Below, piece by piece: positions 27,588 to 36,687 of a stretch of DNA of 64,000 bases. The stretch's first letter is position 1, and each line of letters opens with the position of its first letter. The translations under genes and the position numbers were made by a program. The stretch comes from Acidobacteriota bacterium (GTDB taxonomy: Bacteria; Acidobacteriota; Terriglobia; Acidiferrales; UBA7541): the NCBI GenBank assembly GCA_013289665.1, contig JABCZN010000012.1, positions 91,718-155,717 on the forward strand, given 5' to 3'. The notes beneath the pieces are model-generated. The model did not search any database. It was not told the origin of the DNA and worked only from the letters and a program-made list of their open reading frames with translations.

Positions 27588-28732
27588 AATTCTCGCGCAT
27601 TATTCTCGCGAACCTGTTTCGCAAGAAAGTTCGGCTGCTGCTTACGATCGGCTCGTTCGCCGTCGCCCTTTTCCTGTTTGTCTTCCTCGCCGTCGTGAGG
27701 GATGCCTTCAACCGCGGGGCTGACGTCGCCGGGGCCGACCGGCTGGTGGTGATCAACCGCACTTCCATCATCAACCTGATGCCACTCTCCTACCGGGATA
27801 AAATCCTGCGCATTCCCGGCGTGAAGGTGATCACGCACAACAACTGGTTCGGCGGCACGTACATTGACGAAAAGAATTTTTTCCCGCAGTTCGTGATCGA
27901 CCCGCAATCCCAGCGCGAAGTTTTTCCGGAACTGATCATTTCGGACGAGCAATGGGCCAATTTCCTGAAAGACCGCCAGGGGGCAGTTGCCGGCGCCAAA
28001 ACGGCTGAACGGTTCGGTTGGAAAATTGGCGATCGCATCCCCATCAAGACCACGCTTTACGGCGGCGGCTCCTGGGAGTTCAACCTGGCTGGTATTTACC
28101 ACGGCAAGCGTCCCCAGGATGATGAAACGCAGTTCTGGTTCCAGTGGGACTATTTCGAGGAAAAGGTTCCGGAGCGAGTGAAAGGCCAGATCGGATGGTA
28201 TGTGCTGCGGGTGGACAATCCCGACGACTCGCCGCGCATCGCGAAAGCGATCGACGCGGAGTTTGCAAACTCCCCCAACGAAACGAAGACTGAGACGGAG
28301 TCGGCTTTCGCCGCCAACTGGGTGAAACAGTTCGGCAACATCCAGTTTCTGATTGTTTCCATCGGGTCGGTGGTTTTCTTTACTCTTTTGCTCGTCACTG
28401 GCAACACGATGGCGATCTCCGTTCGTGAACGGACTTCGGAACTTGCGGTCTTCAAGGCCATCGGTTTTTCCGACCGTGCGGTTTTGTTTTTTGTTCTCGC
28501 CGAAGCGCTGACGATAGCGCTCTTCGGCGGTTTGCTTGGCATCCTTGGTGCCATGATCCTGGTTCCGGCATTGGGCAAGGTCCTGGCCGGACTTTTACCC
28601 AGCATCGTTCTGGCGCCGTCGATGCTGCTGCTTGGTCTTGCTCTGGCCATCGTCGTGGGATTCGCGAGCGGAGTGATTCCCGGCGTCAGTGCGATGCGGT
28701 TGCGCGTAGTCAATGCCCTCAGGAGGGTCTAG
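27584..28732 (+). CDS. ABC transporter permease, MacB/FtsX family (first)
   Basis: 382 residues: N-terminal helix ('LLLTIGSFAVALFLFVFLAV'), a large periplasmic MacB_PCD-like domain (about 45-250), then three C-terminal helices of the FtsX domain ('SVVFFTLLLVTGNTMAIS', 'ERTSELAVFKAIGFS'). Translationally coupled to the ATPase upstream; 2 nt separate it from the second permease. It lacks its own ATPase domain, so the transporter is of the split DevC/LolC type rather than a fused MacB. Confidence 0.9.
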   Translation: MKFSRIILANLFRKKVRLLLTIGSFAVALFLFVFLAVVRDAFNRGADVAGADRLVVINRTSIINLMPLSYRDKILRIPGVKVITHNNWFGGTYIDEKNFFPQFVIDPQSQREVFPELIISDEQWANFLKDRQGAVAGAKTAERFGWKIGDRIPIKTTLYGGGSWEFNLAGIYHGKRPQDDETQFWFQWDYFEEKVPERVKGQIGWYVLRVDNPDDSPRIAKAIDAEFANSPNETKTETESAFAANWVKQFGNIQFLIVSIGSVVFFTLLLVTGNTMAISVRERTSELAVFKAIGFSDRAVLFFVLAEALTIALFGGLLGILGAMILVPALGKVLAGLLPSIVLAPSMLLLGLALAIVVGFASGVIPGVSAMRLRVVNALRRV

Positions 28733-28734
28733 GG

Positions 28735-30006
28735 ATGCTGCCCAAACTATTCTTCGGGTTGGTGGTAACGCTGGCCGCAGTGTTCGTTTTTCTGCTCGGT
28801 TTGACTATCCTCGTCGGGCTGGTCGCTCCGCTTTTTAACACCGTTCCCGTGTCTTACAACTTTCGCAGCATCCGCGCACGCTGGACATCCACTATCGTTG
28901 CGGTTCTGGGAATCGCCGGTACGGTCGGCGTGTTCGTGGCCATGCTTTCGCTGGCCAAGGGATTCAAGTCCACCCTGGTCGCTTCGGGGTCCGCCGGGAA
29001 CGCGCTGGTGATGCGCGCGGGCTCTGCCTCGGAAATGCTGGGAGGCATCACGCTCGATTCCATACGCATCGTTCAGGATGCGCCGGGAGTTGCGCACGAC
29101 TCCTCCGGACCGCTGGTGACCCAGGAAGTTGTGGGCGTGGTGCCGATTCCGCTCATTACTACGGGTACGGACGCCAACGTACAGGTCCGCGGCGTTTCGC
29201 CGAACGTGTTGCAGATTCGCACCTTCGTTAGAATGGCCCAGGGCCGGACGTTTCAACCGGGGCTTTCGGAGTTGATCGTGGGCAAGAACGCCACAAATAC
29301 CTATTCAGGCCTGAAATTAGGCGACTCCGTAAATATGGGTGGGGGACACTGGAAAGTTGTCGGCGTTTTTGATGCCGGCGGCTCGTCGTTTGATTCCGAA
29401 GTCTGGTGCGACGCAAAAATACTGAGCCAGGTTCTGCAACGCCCTGCCAACATCTTTCAGTCGGCGACTGTTCACCTCACTTCGCCAGCGGCTTTCCAGC
29501 AATTCAAGGACTCGGTCACCTCCGACCCGCGGTTAACCGTCGACGCGGTTCGCGAAGTGGACTATTACGCAAAACAGTCCACCGTTATGACGCGGCTGAT
29601 CACCGTGCTCGGCGGCATCGTGGCTCTGATCATGGCTATTGGCGCCGTGTTTGGCGCGCTGAATACGATGTACTCCGCCGTCGCCGAACGCGGGCGCGAA
29701 ATTGCCACCATGCGCGCGCTGGGGTTCTCCACCTTAAACGTGCTTCTCTCTTTCCTGTTCGAGGCTCTGCTGATCTCAATCGCCGGCGGGATCCTGGGCT
29801 GTCTGGCCGTGCTTCCTCTCAATGGCTTTACCACCAGCACCATGAACTTCCAGACCTTTTCGAACCTGGCGTTCGCCTTCAAGATCACGTTTGACCTGCT
29901 GCTGATGGGCATTCTCTTTGCGCTGGTCATGGGCGTATTGGGCGGCCTGCTTCCGGCCATTCGCGCCGCCGTCCGTCCAGTAGCCGTCGCCCTGCGCGAA
30001 CTCTAA
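28735..30006 (+). CDS. ABC transporter permease, MacB/FtsX family (second)
   Basis: 423 residues with the same four-helix MacB layout: an N-terminal helix ('LVVTLAAVFVFLLGLTILVG') plus a second hydrophobic stretch near 'STIVAVLGIAGTVGVFVAML', a periplasmic domain (about 85-285), and FtsX helices with 'ERGREIATMRALGFS'. Together with the first permease it should form a heterodimeric channel. The cargo is unknown; related systems export lipids, lipoproteins, macrolides or glycolipids. Confidence 0.9.
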   Translation: MLPKLFFGLVVTLAAVFVFLLGLTILVGLVAPLFNTVPVSYNFRSIRARWTSTIVAVLGIAGTVGVFVAMLSLAKGFKSTLVASGSAGNALVMRAGSASEMLGGITLDSIRIVQDAPGVAHDSSGPLVTQEVVGVVPIPLITTGTDANVQVRGVSPNVLQIRTFVRMAQGRTFQPGLSELIVGKNATNTYSGLKLGDSVNMGGGHWKVVGVFDAGGSSFDSEVWCDAKILSQVLQRPANIFQSATVHLTSPAAFQQFKDSVTSDPRLTVDAVREVDYYAKQSTVMTRLITVLGGIVALIMAIGAVFGALNTMYSAVAERGREIATMRALGFSTLNVLLSFLFEALLISIAGGILGCLAVLPLNGFTTSTMNFQTFSNLAFAFKITFDLLLMGILFALVMGVLGGLLPAIRAAVRPVAVALREL

Positions 30007-30056
30007 ACCTTTTCCGTGTAGCGCGGCTCCGGCCAGGTCGGCGCCCCTTCTGGAGC

Positions 30057-30095
30057 GCGGAAGCTTGCCAGCCGCGGGCAGGCTGGGGCTTCCGC
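30057..30095. repeat. Imperfect hairpin downstream of the ABC operon
   Basis: Outer arms GCGGAAGC / GCTTCCGC (30057-30064, 30088-30095) with an inner CCAGCC-related pairing. There is no U-tract, so it resembles an intergenic REP-type element more than a terminator. Confidence 0.35.
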
Positions 30096-30287
30096 TCTCA
30101 CGCATCGAGCCCGACGAACCGACTGGAGTTTCCTCCACCCGAGAACACGACACATCATCCCGCCTGCTCGCCGAAGACGGAGGTATCCGGCAACTTGCGG
30201 AACTTTTTTTGCAGGTTTTTTCCCCTCTGGTCCAGGTCTCCGGCATCCCGTGCATGTTACACTCACTTTTTCCCAGGAGAGACCGTC

Positions 30288-33200
30288 TTGACCTCAGCCA
30301 CCGCTCGTTTCGTCCGCCGTGCAGGCAAGTTTTTGATCCTTCTCTGGACCACTATCTCGATCTTGCTCGGCTCGAACGCTCCCGCTCAGGAACTCTCCGC
30401 GGACCAGATGAAAGGCCTCTCCTGGCGGCTGATCGGGCCCCATCGCGGTGGACGCGTCACCGCCGTCGCAGGAATCGCCGGCGATCCAAAAACCTATTAC
30501 ATGGGCACGCCCGGCGGCGGCGTCTGGAAAACCATCAACGGCGGCGTCACCTGGCTGCCGATTTTTGACGACGCACGCGTGGCCTCGATCGGCGACCTGG
30601 TCGTAGCACCGTCGGATCCCAACACCATTTATGTCGCCACGGGCGAGCAGTCGCCGGGAAACGGCCTCTGGAAATCCACCGATGCCGGCGCCACCTGGAC
30701 GAACATCGGCATTCGCGAATCACGCACAATTCCCTCCATCCTCGTCGACCCGAAGGATGCCAACATCGTCTATGTCGCGGCAGTGGGCGACAGCACGCCC
30801 GGCGATTATCGCGGCATATACAAAACCACCGATGGCGGCAAGTCCTGGCGCAAGGTTTTCTATAAAGACGACCGCCACGGTCCAACGGAACTCTGCTTCG
30901 ATGCCAACAGCTCCCGCGTGATCTACGCGGTCGTCCGGAGAATTCCCGGGCCGCCGTCGGAAAAACCTGCCGAAGAGAAAACGCCCCAGGAACAGGAAGC
31001 GGACACCGTCATCATCAGATCCTCCGACGCGGGCGAAACCTGGACTCCAACCGGTGAAAAAGGATTGCCACCCTCCCACCGCGGACGCATCGGCCTCGCC
31101 GTCGCTCCCGGCCTTTCCGGCAAGCGGGTTTTCTCCCTGATGCGCCAGGGACTTTTCCGTTCCGACGATGGAGGCGAAACCTGGCAGCAGATCACGCAGG
31201 ATCCGCGCGTGCTCGGCGACGATTATTTTGGCCGCGTCTACTCCGATCCGAAAAACCCTGAAGTCGTCTACGTGATGCAGACCTCCACATACAAGTCGAC
31301 CGACGGCGGCCGCAGCTTCGTGGCATGGAAAGGCACGCCGAGCGGCGAAGACGATCACGTCCTGTGGATCGCACCTGAAGACCCCAGTCGTATCATCATG
31401 GGCACGGACCAGGGCGCGGTCATCACACTCGACGGGGGAAAAATCTGGAATACCTGGTACAACCAGCCGACCGGGCAGTTTTACAGAGTCTCGACCGATC
31501 GCTTCTTTCCCTATCGCCTCTACGCCTCGCAGCAGGATTCCGGCTCCGTCTCCGTGCCCAATCGCACCGACTACGGCCTGATCACCTATCGCGACTGGTT
31601 TCCTACCGGTTCGTTCGAAAGCGCGTTCATCGCCCCCGATCCGCTCGATGCCAACTCCGTATTTTCCGTCGGCTGGTATGGCGTTGTGCTGCGCCTGAAC
31701 CGGACCACGGGACAGGTGGCCACGATTTTTCTTCCGCCCTCCAGCTATCGCGTAACCTGGGAAACGCCGTTGATCTTTTCTCCGCGCGATCCCCACGCGC
31801 TCTATTACGGCGCGCAATATCTCCTGAAGACGACTGACGGCGGCACAACCTGGAAAGAGATCAGCGGGGATCTTACCAGCAAGACGCCCGAACCTCCCGG
31901 CGCGGCCAAACCCATGGAGAATGGCCACCGGCTCACGAAAGACGCCAACGAATTTTCACTGTGGGAAGGCGCGGATGACGACGATGATGCTCAAACCGCT
32001 CCGCACGGCGCGATCCAGAGCATCGCTCCTTCGCCGCTCGACGCCAACCTGATCTGGGTTGGCTCAACCACCGGGCTCATCCACCTCACCCACGACGGTC
32101 GAACCTGGGCGGATGTCACTCCTGCCAATCTTCCGGAGAATCCCTACATCAATTGCGTCGAAGCTTCACCGCACGACAGGAACACTGCCTATGCCGCGGT
32201 CTTCGCCAAGCACGGCACGTTTTCGCTGCTCTATGCACCGCGGGACGTGCGTCCGTATTTCTATCGCACCCGTGACGCCGGAAAAACCTGGGAAAAAATC
32301 GTCACCGGCCTGCCCGAAGACGGCATGGCCCGCACCATCCGTGAAGATCCCGGCCGCAAGGGACTCCTTTTCGCCGGCACCACCAACGCGGTTTATGTTT
32401 CCTTCGATTCCGGAGATCACTGGCAGCCGATGCAGCTCAATTTGCCCGCCGCCAATGTCACCGATCTCGCCATCCACGGCGCGGATCTTGTTGCCGCCAC
32501 CTTCGGCCGCGGCCTGTGGATTCTCGACGACATTTCCGCTCTCCGCCAGTGGTCCGCGAAACTCCGAGACTCTCCTGCAGAAATGTTCCTGCCGGAGCCT
32601 GCAATCCGCGTCCGCTGGGACAACTATCCGGATACGCCGTTGCAAACGGAGACGCCCGCAGGCCGCAATCCCGCGGATGGCGTCGCGCTCCAATACTTTC
32701 AAAAGTCTCCGTCGAAGAGCGAACTCACTCTTGCCATCTACGACCAACAGGGAAATCTGGTGCGTCATTATTCGAACCATGCCGTCCAGGAAACGATTCC
32801 GCCCCCGAATGTTCCGGAATATTGGTTCTACCCCGAGGACGCGCTCCCCAATCAGGCGGGCATCAACCGTTTCGTCTGGGATCTCCATTACGCGCACCCG
32901 ACCGCACTGCCTTACGGATATTTTGGCGCGCGGCTGAAATACACCGAATACACGGTGCCCGATCATGCCGTTCCCGGCGAAACGCCGCGCGTTCAGCCGC
33001 CGGGGCCGCTGGCAGCGCCGGGCACATATGATCTGCTTTTCACCCGGGAAGGGAAGACGTACAAGCAGAAGCTGCAAGTGTTGCCCGACCCGCGCGTCCA
33101 CATCAGCGCGGAAGATTACGCCGCGCAACTCGCGCTGTCCCGCAGGATCTCCGCGTTCATGGAAGACACCGCGCGCTCGTTCCAGGCCATCGTGGCGTTA

Positions 33201-33572
33201 CACGCGGAATTCGACGCCCGCAAAAAATCCTTGCCTCGAAATCAACCGAAAGAACTTGCCGATGCTCTTGCTGGAGTTGAAAAACAATTTCACGCATTGG
33301 AGGACGGCAACGCGGAAGCCGCCGGCTTCGGCATCCTGAATCGCGATTTCGGCCACGACCTCGTCATGGTCCAGAGCGCCGACATGAGGCCCGCCGAATC
33401 GGCGTATGACGCCGTCAACAGCGGCTGCAATGCCATTGAAAAAAACATCACCGCTTGGAACAAGCTCAACGCGGAGACGTTGCCGGCCCTGAACAAGCTT
33501 TTGAAGGATCAGAAAGCGGAAGCTCTGCCGGTGGCGCCTGCATCACCGGCTCCGCCTGCCTGCGCGAAGTAG
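30288..33572 (+). CDS. Exported BNR/sortilin-like beta-propeller protein
   Basis: 1094 residues from TTG 30288, which has AGGAGA 7 nt upstream; the frame is open to 30195 but the TTG gives a proper signal peptide ('AGKFLILLWTTISILLGSNA'). Roughly residues 40-780 carry at least eight Asp-box/BNR repeats: 'KSTDAGATW', 'KTTDGGKSW', 'RSSDAGETW', 'RSDDGGETW', 'KTTDGGTTW', 'RTRDAGKTW' and similar. This is the VPS10/sortilin-like propeller found in many large acidobacterial and planctomycete exported proteins. The C-terminal 300 residues are helical and unassigned. It has been called glycosyl hydrolase-like elsewhere, but I see no catalytic residues to support an enzyme. Confidence 0.85.
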   Translation: MTSATARFVRRAGKFLILLWTTISILLGSNAPAQELSADQMKGLSWRLIGPHRGGRVTAVAGIAGDPKTYYMGTPGGGVWKTINGGVTWLPIFDDARVASIGDLVVAPSDPNTIYVATGEQSPGNGLWKSTDAGATWTNIGIRESRTIPSILVDPKDANIVYVAAVGDSTPGDYRGIYKTTDGGKSWRKVFYKDDRHGPTELCFDANSSRVIYAVVRRIPGPPSEKPAEEKTPQEQEADTVIIRSSDAGETWTPTGEKGLPPSHRGRIGLAVAPGLSGKRVFSLMRQGLFRSDDGGETWQQITQDPRVLGDDYFGRVYSDPKNPEVVYVMQTSTYKSTDGGRSFVAWKGTPSGEDDHVLWIAPEDPSRIIMGTDQGAVITLDGGKIWNTWYNQPTGQFYRVSTDRFFPYRLYASQQDSGSVSVPNRTDYGLITYRDWFPTGSFESAFIAPDPLDANSVFSVGWYGVVLRLNRTTGQVATIFLPPSSYRVTWETPLIFSPRDPHALYYGAQYLLKTTDGGTTWKEISGDLTSKTPEPPGAAKPMENGHRLTKDANEFSLWEGADDDDDAQTAPHGAIQSIAPSPLDANLIWVGSTTGLIHLTHDGRTWADVTPANLPENPYINCVEASPHDRNTAYAAVFAKHGTFSLLYAPRDVRPYFYRTRDAGKTWEKIVTGLPEDGMARTIREDPGRKGLLFAGTTNAVYVSFDSGDHWQPMQLNLPAANVTDLAIHGADLVAATFGRGLWILDDISALRQWSAKLRDSPAEMFLPEPAIRVRWDNYPDTPLQTETPAGRNPADGVALQYFQKSPSKSELTLAIYDQQGNLVRHYSNHAVQETIPPPNVPEYWFYPEDALPNQAGINRFVWDLHYAHPTALPYGYFGARLKYTEYTVPDHAVPGETPRVQPPGPLAAPGTYDLLFTREGKTYKQKLQVLPDPRVHISAEDYAAQLALSRRISAFMEDTARSFQAIVALHAEFDARKKSLPRNQPKELADALAGVEKQFHALEDGNAEAAGFGILNRDFGHDLVMVQSADMRPAESAYDAVNSGCNAIEKNITAWNKLNAETLPALNKLLKDQKAEALPVAPASPAPPACAK

Positions 33573-33599
33573 AACAATTTGTTGCCCGGGGGCTGCCGC

Positions 33600-35366
33600 T
33601 CAGTCACTGGCTGCGGCGGATTTGCCGGTGGCAACGCCGGCTTCGGTTATGCCGGTGGCCACGGCGCGGTAGCGGACCACCAGAATCGTCAGATCGTCCG
33701 CCTGGCGCGCGCCACGCGCGAAATTTTCCACCGATTCGAGCACCGTCTTCTGAATTTCATCCAGCGGCAAGTCGGTCTTTCCTTGCAACACGGCGCGCAA
33801 TCTGGCCACGCCGTAAAGTTCTTCTTCCGGGTCCATCGCTTCGGTCACGCCGTCGCTGAAAAGCACCAGCGTATCGTCCGGCTCCAGTTGCAGAGAGGCG
33901 GTAGTGAATTCCGCTTCGGGCACCAGGCCAACGGGGAAGGAACCTTCGGTGAACGCTTCCTGCGTCGTTTCCCTGCGCAACAATATCGGCGAAGGATGCC
34001 CTGCATTGATGTATTCGAGCTTTCCGCTGTCCTCCAAAATGCCGAAAAACATCGTCGCATACCGCCCCACTTCCGCGTGGTCGCACAGAAAGCGATTGAC
34101 GTGGTTGAACGTCCGTGCCGGGTCCGTGCCCAGCGTCATGCCGGAAAGCGCGCCCTGCAACATCGTGGTCAGCAGCGCCGCTCCCAAACCCTTGCCGCTG
34201 ACATCGGCCAGCAGGAATGCCGTGCGCCGGTCATCGAGCGGGAAGACGTCGAAATAATCTCCTCCCACAGACAAACAAGGAAAATTCACGCCGGAAACCG
34301 CCAGGTGAGGATACTCGCGCAAATTCTTGGGAAGGAGCGCCTGCTGGATGTCGCGTGCGATGCCGATTTCCTGCTCCAGGCGCTGCCGTTCGCGCTCCCG
34401 CTCCACCAGTCGCGCATTGTCCAGAATGCTCGCAGCGTCGGCCGCCAGCGCGTCCAGAATTTGTCGATCCAGTTTCGAAAACGCCGTCGGGCGCTTCGAG
34501 TCCATGTAGAGCACGCCAAGAAAATCGCCGCGCCGCACATCCGTTGAGGAGGCATCCGTGCTGGCACGTGCACTCGCATAGAGCGGAATCACCACCACCG
34601 CGCGCAATCCCTGCGCCACGATGCTCGCCGCCGCCTGCAGATTCATCTCCGCTTGTGCCAGGTCTTCGGTGATCACCGGTGATTGCTGCTTCATCGCCAG
34701 TTGGATGGCCGTCTGGCTGGGGGTCATGCTTTCAGGAGGCAGCCGCTGCCCGCCGCTGCGCCGCGCCAGCCGCACGCGCATGTTTTCCACTTTCCCGTCC
34801 ACGGCCTCCTGCAGCAGGCCGCGGTCCGCATCCGTCACCGCGATCGCGTGATCAATCATTTTCGCCAGCACGGAATCCAGCGGCAATTGCGAGTGTAGCA
34901 GCGACGTCGCTTCCAGGAGCATGTTCAGTTTCCGCAGACCGCCGCCGGTGGACTCGGAACTCGTCATGTGATCAATGCGGGTTAACAACTGGGGAATTGC
35001 TTCCTCGGCGGTGCCGGTGGCGGAACGGAATATCAACTGGTAGGAATCTTCCAGCCCGAAGGTGACCGCGTCGCCGTCGTTCAGCATCCGGCTTTCCACT
35101 TTTTCCCCGTTCACAAACATCCCGCGCCGCTGCCCGCGGTCTTCCAGATAGTAGCGGTTTGCTTCCATGACGATTGCCGCGCAATTCCGCGAGATGCGCC
35201 GGTCGGTCAATTGCAAATGGTTGCCGGTTTCCGCGCCCCGGCCGATCAGGAAGGGAACTTGCGTCACGCGAACGTATTTCCGCGCACCATCGGGTGAGAT
35301 CACCTCAAGGACCGCTTCGCTCTGTACCAGTGGCTCTGTCATGCCCTCCGCCCTTGCTCCCCCCAC
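33600..35366 (-). CDS. FHA-GAF-SpoIIE type PP2C phosphatase
   Basis: 588 residues from GTG 35366 (ATG 35342 is an alternative, closer to GGAGGG). Domains: FHA (about 25-115, 'FLIGRGAETGNHLQL', 'DRRISRNCAAI') that should bind phosphothreonine; GAF (about 155-325); a short coiled linker; SpoIIE/PP2C phosphatase (about 360-575) with metal motifs 'GGDYFDVF', 'DVSGKGLGAA', 'LFSDGVTEAMD' and 'QADDLTILVV'. Such proteins dephosphorylate Ser/Thr-phosphorylated regulators such as anti-sigma antagonists. With two Ser/Thr kinases in the same window, the FHA domain could read their products; no direct link is shown. Confidence 0.92.
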   Translation of the reverse strand: MGGARAEGMTEPLVQSEAVLEVISPDGARKYVRVTQVPFLIGRGAETGNHLQLTDRRISRNCAAIVMEANRYYLEDRGQRRGMFVNGEKVESRMLNDGDAVTFGLEDSYQLIFRSATGTAEEAIPQLLTRIDHMTSSESTGGGLRKLNMLLEATSLLHSQLPLDSVLAKMIDHAIAVTDADRGLLQEAVDGKVENMRVRLARRSGGQRLPPESMTPSQTAIQLAMKQQSPVITEDLAQAEMNLQAAASIVAQGLRAVVVIPLYASARASTDASSTDVRRGDFLGVLYMDSKRPTAFSKLDRQILDALAADAASILDNARLVERERERQRLEQEIGIARDIQQALLPKNLREYPHLAVSGVNFPCLSVGGDYFDVFPLDDRRTAFLLADVSGKGLGAALLTTMLQGALSGMTLGTDPARTFNHVNRFLCDHAEVGRYATMFFGILEDSGKLEYINAGHPSPILLRRETTQEAFTEGSFPVGLVPEAEFTTASLQLEPDDTLVLFSDGVTEAMDPEEELYGVARLRAVLQGKTDLPLDEIQKTVLESVENFARGARQADDLTILVVRYRAVATGITEAGVATGKSAAASD

Positions 35367-35560
35367 TCAGCCGCGCATTGTAACACGCGCTCGCGTGCTG
35401 CGCCTTCGCTCTGGCGCATGGTGCGGCACTCAACCACCATACCACCTGCCGCTCGATCAGGAATCACTAAGATACCGGGGCGGGCGCCCTCCTCGCGTGA
35501 TTCCCCGGCGGCTACCTGCCGAGGCTCTGTCCGATCACCGGCTTCCGATGGCAGGATCCA

Positions 35561-36433
35561 TTAACGGTTTGCCGACATTCTTCGCTCCACGTAATCTTCC
35601 ACGAAGGCATCAAACGCGACGTCGAGCCTCTTTGTGACCTCGCCTGTCGTGCCGCTCCCGATCTTCCGTCCGGCGATTTCGCGGATGCCGATCACGTTGC
35701 GGTTTGTGGAGGTGATGAAGACTTCCTCCGCGGCGTACAAATCTTCAAGCCGCAGGGTCTGCTCCACCACCGAAGTTCCCGCTTCCCCCGCCACTTCCGT
35801 TAACACTCCCCGCGTCACGCCTTCCAGGCATCCCGAGTTCAGCGGCGGCGTCAATACTTTGTCGCCCTTCACGGCGAAGATATTCGCCGCCGTGCATTCG
35901 CATACTTCTCCGCGTTCGTTCAGCAAGACCACTTCATCAAAACCTTCGCGTTGCGCCTCGGCCACCGCCCAGACGCTGTTCAGCCACGAAGTGGTTTTCA
36001 CTCCGGCCAGCGGCGAAGCCGCATGCCGGCCATGCTCGCGCACGGCAACGCGCAGCGTGTCCGGATACACCGGCACATCCGCGCTGGTGATCACCAGGTC
36101 CACTTCGGGCACCTTCTCCTCGCTCTTCCAGAAACCCACGGTGTTCCACACCAGATAGATACGCGCGCATCCATCTTGAACTTTATTCGCCCGGATCACA
36201 TCCTGGAGTTGCACCCGCACCTTGGCGCTCGAATAGCTGAGCGGCAGCCGCGTGAGTGCGGCATCTTTTTCCAGCCGCCGCCAGTGGCGTTCGTAGGCAA
36301 ACGCTTCCCCCCGCACGATGCGCACGGTCGTAAACAGGCCCCATCCGCAGATCAACCCCGCTTGCCCGGGCGACCATCGGACCTTGTCCACTGCCTTCAG
36401 CTCTTCGTTGTGAAACACAAATCGATGAATCAC
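35561..36433 (-). CDS. Class IV PLP aminotransferase (BCAT/ADC lyase family)
   Basis: 290 residues, normal for fold-type IV PLP enzymes. The cofactor lysine is Lys146 in 'LAGVKTTSWLNSV'; further family motifs are 'FDEVVLLNERGEVCE', 'TAANIFAV', 'TPPLNSGCLEGVTR' and 'EEVFITSTNRNV'. Members are branched-chain aminotransferases, D-amino acid aminotransferases or 4-amino-4-deoxychorismate lyases, and the motifs do not decide between them. No pabA/B or ilv genes are nearby. It is divergent from the hybrid kinase gene. Confidence 0.85.
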   Translation of the reverse strand: MIHRFVFHNEELKAVDKVRWSPGQAGLICGWGLFTTVRIVRGEAFAYERHWRRLEKDAALTRLPLSYSSAKVRVQLQDVIRANKVQDGCARIYLVWNTVGFWKSEEKVPEVDLVITSADVPVYPDTLRVAVREHGRHAASPLAGVKTTSWLNSVWAVAEAQREGFDEVVLLNERGEVCECTAANIFAVKGDKVLTPPLNSGCLEGVTRGVLTEVAGEAGTSVVEQTLRLEDLYAAEEVFITSTNRNVIGIREIAGRKIGSGTTGEVTKRLDVAFDAFVEDYVERRMSANR

Positions 36434-36687
36434 GCTTCCACCTGTCCGCAGATCTTCAAATCTTCTACCAGTCGCATTGTACCGGAATACCCGCGTCGCC
36501 CAGTAGCATCGGCGGTTCGGTATCCCAAATGCTCATATTCTCCATGGCCAGCTCTGGCTAGTGGAGCGAGTTTTCGTCACCGCAAATCGCGGGTCTCGAG
36601 GGCTCAACAGTTTAGAGGGGATCAGTGGTTCGCCGGAGACTCGATTCTGTCGTTGGTGCGAATGGGGGCAAGCAAACGGCCCCCAGG

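Noticed and set aside
30720..31928. 402-codon minus-strand frame
   Set aside because: Lies entirely inside the BNR-repeat gene; composition is typical of an antisense shadow.
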